Assembly (NCBI GenBank): GCA_016801885.1
Contig: CM028893.1
Coordinates: 12,511,950-12,575,949 of the forward strand
Direction of reading: 5' to 3'
DNA: 64,000 nt
From: Toxotes chatareus
Lineage: Eukaryota; Chordata; Actinopteri; Toxotidae
Below, in pieces: positions 60,501 to 64,000 of the stretch. How positions within the stretch are numbered: position 1 is the stretch's first letter; the number at the start of each line of letters is the position of its first letter. Below the pieces are notes generated by a model, which did not search any database, had not been told where the DNA came from, and saw only the letters and a program-made list of their open reading frames with translations. Both the position numbers and the translations under genes were made by a program.

Positions 60501-63500
60501 ACCAGAGACAAACAACTGTCTGGAACCGACCACAGGTCTCCGCTCTGCCTCCCTGGTGTCATTGCTATGCCTATTAGCCACAAGCTAATTACCCAGTGGC
60601 GCTCCCCGTGGGATTGGCTAGCCCCACGCTAAACTAATTAACATGCATCTCGTTGAATGGGCAGGGTTGGCTGTGCGAGTGGAACTGAGGATGGCAGAAA
60701 TGGAAGCAGAGGTGGAAATGCTCATGAAAGTGAGGCTGGAAAAGAGAAGGTTCTCTGCCATCAGAGAAGAAGAAGACTACGTTAAGATTTGAGCTAATTG
60801 GGAGAGAAAACACTGATGCAGAGCAGCGAGATGTTTGGAAATAACTTAAATGTGACATCAAGCAAAGGCTTACAGATTAGTACACATTAGAACAGAATTT
60901 CATGGTTGTTAGCATTAATAACCCAGTGGGACCAGGCACCAAATTGGTCGTGTAATTTGAGTTTATGCTACACAGGGTAATGTGTTTTTTTTTTTTTTTG
61001 TTCATTAACCACAACAGAACCATAGCTTTGTATAGCTTGTCATCTGCGTAGCACTAAACTGGGATCCTACACGGGTCATTATGCTGCTCGAGCTACATGG
61101 CGCCACTGCAGTGCAGGAGTGATGCAGTAGATAATAAACACCACCAAAGACAGCTTCAGTTTTCTGTGTCGCCACAGAGGACCAGGGTTGTCACTGATAC
61201 CACCCACTTGTATATAGACTGGAGGCGGAGATGGACACTGTGGCGACCTAAAGACAAAGTGAAAGCTACTTGACTCACAGGGAGAGTCATTTGAAGCAGC
61301 TGATGCTCTGTGTCAGTCAATATGGCAATCTATAGTGTGTACTTGGGTGTCATTGTACTTGTGGGTATGTATGTATATACATATATATATATAAAAAATA
61401 TAATAACTGACCAACCTTGACGTAACCTTGCAGCACAACATGTGAAATCTTATTTTCTGTGTGTGAATGGTCCTTCAAAGCCAAGTGTGGCAAGTGTGTG
61501 TATGTGTGTGTCAGTCGTCTCCGCATGTCTCAACCTCCACATTGCAGGCGCTGTGCGGTACACACAGAAATACACACAGCATGCACAATGAGGAGGCCTC
61601 AACACGCCGTTTCATTGGCGGCACTACGGGCTAATCAGTGACTTGATGGACTAACAAATTAGACTGACCTGCTGGTCAATGAAACAAAAAAAAAAAGGAG
61701 CCGGCTCCGTGATGGGAAGCAGAGAGGCCACAGAACACTATACTGCAGGATTCGTTTCACTGATTGCTTGCCGTGCTGATGTCGAGCTCATATCATGCCT
61801 CAGATCTTTTTAAGCAGAACTTGGCAAACTGAAAATAGGGCTTTTTCAAACACTTCTCTGCACAGACTCCCTGGATGTGAGTATATTTTACAGTTTTGCT
61901 TCTGGGCATTTTATACTTTAATTAGAGAGCTGAAAGCAGAGTGATGACAGGACACGGACGAAAGAGATGAGAAATGACACGCAACAAAGGTCCTTGGCCA
62001 CACACAAACTGGGGACATTGTGGTTCATTGTTGGCTTGTTAGCACTAGAAGCAATCTAAAAACTACGCGGTATAATGGATGGATGTGTCACAAGGATTTA
62101 GCCAGTTTCACTAAAACTATCTGGTTCTAAGTCGAAGCTGTTGAATGTGCAAAATACCTGATCAACCCTGGAAAGAGACCTGGTATTGTAGCATGTATGC
62201 AGTAAAATATAACGTGTCATGAATGATTGATCTACCTGAACAATGTCAACGCTAATTTCTTACTTCAAATTCATTAAGAGCCAAAATAAACTAAGTGAGA
62301 ATGGCTTGTTGGTTGCTGAGAGAAATCATGTATAAAATCCAACTCAATTGTGGCACTTTTCTCCTCAGTGACTGACTGTTTTACACTCCCTGAACTTCAA
62401 ATTACTTCATTTCAGTAGACTCATCAGTACTCTCTCCACTGGCTTCATCTTTTATGATAAAAAAGATGAGCCTACAAAGGAGACAAGAGTTACACATTAC
62501 TTATTTTTATAATAAGCCCTGTGACAATAGATTCTCATACCCTTTAACGAGCTGCATGTCCCAGGGTGTGAGACTGGGAGCCTCATTTTGGTGTCTTTAG
62601 AAAAAATACTGAGCACGATCTGTCAGGATATGTTGAGTCCTGAGGAACTGCATTGCCTACTAATGACCCCTCAGTGCCACCTCCTGTATAAAACTGTAGC
62701 AATTGTAAAAATTGAAGAAGTCACATTTTTACAGTACAGCAATTCAGTCCACTTCATGCACCAACAAAACATTTATCGGACATTACTACTGGATTCATTG
62801 CATAATTCGTCCTTAGCACATATATATTGATTTTATCCTGCAGATAGTTATGCATTTTTCAAACAATCCTTTTTAAAATGGAGCAAACATGCAGCAGTAG
62901 TTTTTTATGTAAAGGTATCCAGGCTTTCATATGTCAGTGATACCACATTTCAAATTATGGAGGGAAAGCGATTATTCACACTGATCCATTAAACTGGCTT
63001 CTTACGTTGACGCTGCTGTGGTCAAAACTGTGCCTTAACCATGTGAGTTCCTCTTTTCCTTTCAAGTAAACCTACCCATGCATTTCTCCTACTGCACATA
63101 TAGAGCATTTTAACTCACACAAACACATAAATTAACACTTGCACTCTCCTCTAACGGCCACCAAACACGCCAGTTCCCCACTAACAACCAGTACACTGTG
63201 ACAGGTGGAGAGATAAATTTCTTTCCCTGTTCGTAGCTGAGGAAGAACATTTTCAGACTAATTGGAGAGAAGACAACTGGAACGTTCCCTTTACTGTGAC
63301 AGTGACAATGGTCCTTCTCATTCTATACTTGTAATGGCCAAGTTCCTGATAATTAAACCCAAAGACAATATAGGGGAATGTGGTATAAGGATACGCAGTT
63401 TAATCAGGGAATCATTAAAACCACTAGCGCACTGCAGAAGCCTTTTGAGCTGTACCTCACTGAAACAGATATGAAGCAGATGCATTACCTCTGGGCTGTT

Positions 63501-64000
63501 TTCCCCAAAATCATGTCTATTGTTCTCCCCTACTTTTACAATCATCTGCCCAAGACAATAACTGAGCAGGCAGGAATCCAATATGTATTATACAGCAGAG
63601 GCTCTAACTTGCTCTGTTTGTATTGGACTTACAAAGCATATAATGTGCTTTATCAGCACACATTAGTGTTGACACATCTGCATTGTGTCTGCACCTTACA
63701 AAAGCAATCTTGATTAGTTGAGAGACTAAGTGAACAGGAGGAGACGCTCAGTGGGCCTTTTGAATTGAATTTGGCCGAGAAGCCAAGATTCAGAGTCTAT
63801 ATAGTCTCTGTCTTTTCAGTCATGTAGTTCCATTTGTGCCTCGATTTTTAGACCGTACTTACAGTTATCATGCAAAAAAGAATTTGGGTGGAAATGTAAC
63901 GCAAAACGCAAATATGTGCTCACAAAAACATCCTATAACATGCTCACAACTGAGACACAAATATAATGCCAAATAAATTTTCCTCCTCATCTTATTAGTC
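57561..64000. other. Gene-free stretch to the window end
   Basis: No supported protein gene. A-run at 57677-57697. Possible tRNA-like promoter boxes on minus at 57780-57850. Short (GT)n tract at 59139-59152. Unique segments with TAATTA/CTAATT sites at 60530-60680 and 61540-61680, a (TA)n patch at 61372-61400, and a long unique segment open on both strands at 63318-63713. These may be conserved non-coding elements. Confidence 0.4.

Noticed and set aside
1..64000. CRISPR arrays, bacterial operons, phage or plasmid features
   Set aside because: No direct-repeat/spacer pattern, no ribosome-binding sites and no dense coding; the sequence is vertebrate throughout.

Overview
The window looks like nuclear DNA of a bony fish, probably a percomorph teleost (inferred). 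Reasons: one vertebrate receptor gene split by canonical GT-AG introns, very many (CA)n/(GT)n microsatellites, and fragments of repeat families I know from fish genomes (LINE-2 tail, Tc1 end, foldback MITE-like elements, high-copy GCTAGC-type repeats). Repeat family names are recalled, not searched.

One protein gene is clear: a 5-HT2C-type serotonin receptor (htr2c) on the minus strand. Six coding exons lie at 19736-19364, 13423-13223, 8192-8029, 7848-7695, 6830-6595 and 6451-5882. They join in frame to 565 residues. All key class A amine-receptor residues are present, and the protein ends in Ser-Ser-Val. Subtype 2C rather than 2A or 2B follows from the second intracellular loop (RNPIEHSRF), FVNN in extracellular loop 2, Ala at position 5.46 and the SSV tail. 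The third intracellular loop is long and almost wholly encoded by two dedicated exons. A 5' UTR with a short upstream ORF precedes the start in the same exon. Further non-coding 5' exons are only candidates (20362-20132 and 23804-23632).

Layout: 1-85 is a GC-rich edge that may belong to a neighbouring gene. 86-4850 is intergenic with a foldback element at 1891-2336. 4858-5881 is the probable htr2c 3' UTR. 5882-19873 is the htr2c body, including two introns of 5-6 kb. From about 20 kb to 64 kb I see no protein gene. That stretch is upstream DNA, or large 5' UTR introns of htr2c, filled with microsatellites, purine and pyrimidine tracts, old transposon pieces and several unique, TAAT-rich segments that resemble conserved non-coding elements. 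The clearest pattern there is an element at 52.6 kb repeated about 140 bp downstream.

I found no new multi-gene system. The observations most worth checking are in htr2c (loop cassette exons, loss of the mammalian alternative donor, microsatellite beside a splice donor, missing signal peptide) and in the duplicated non-coding elements.
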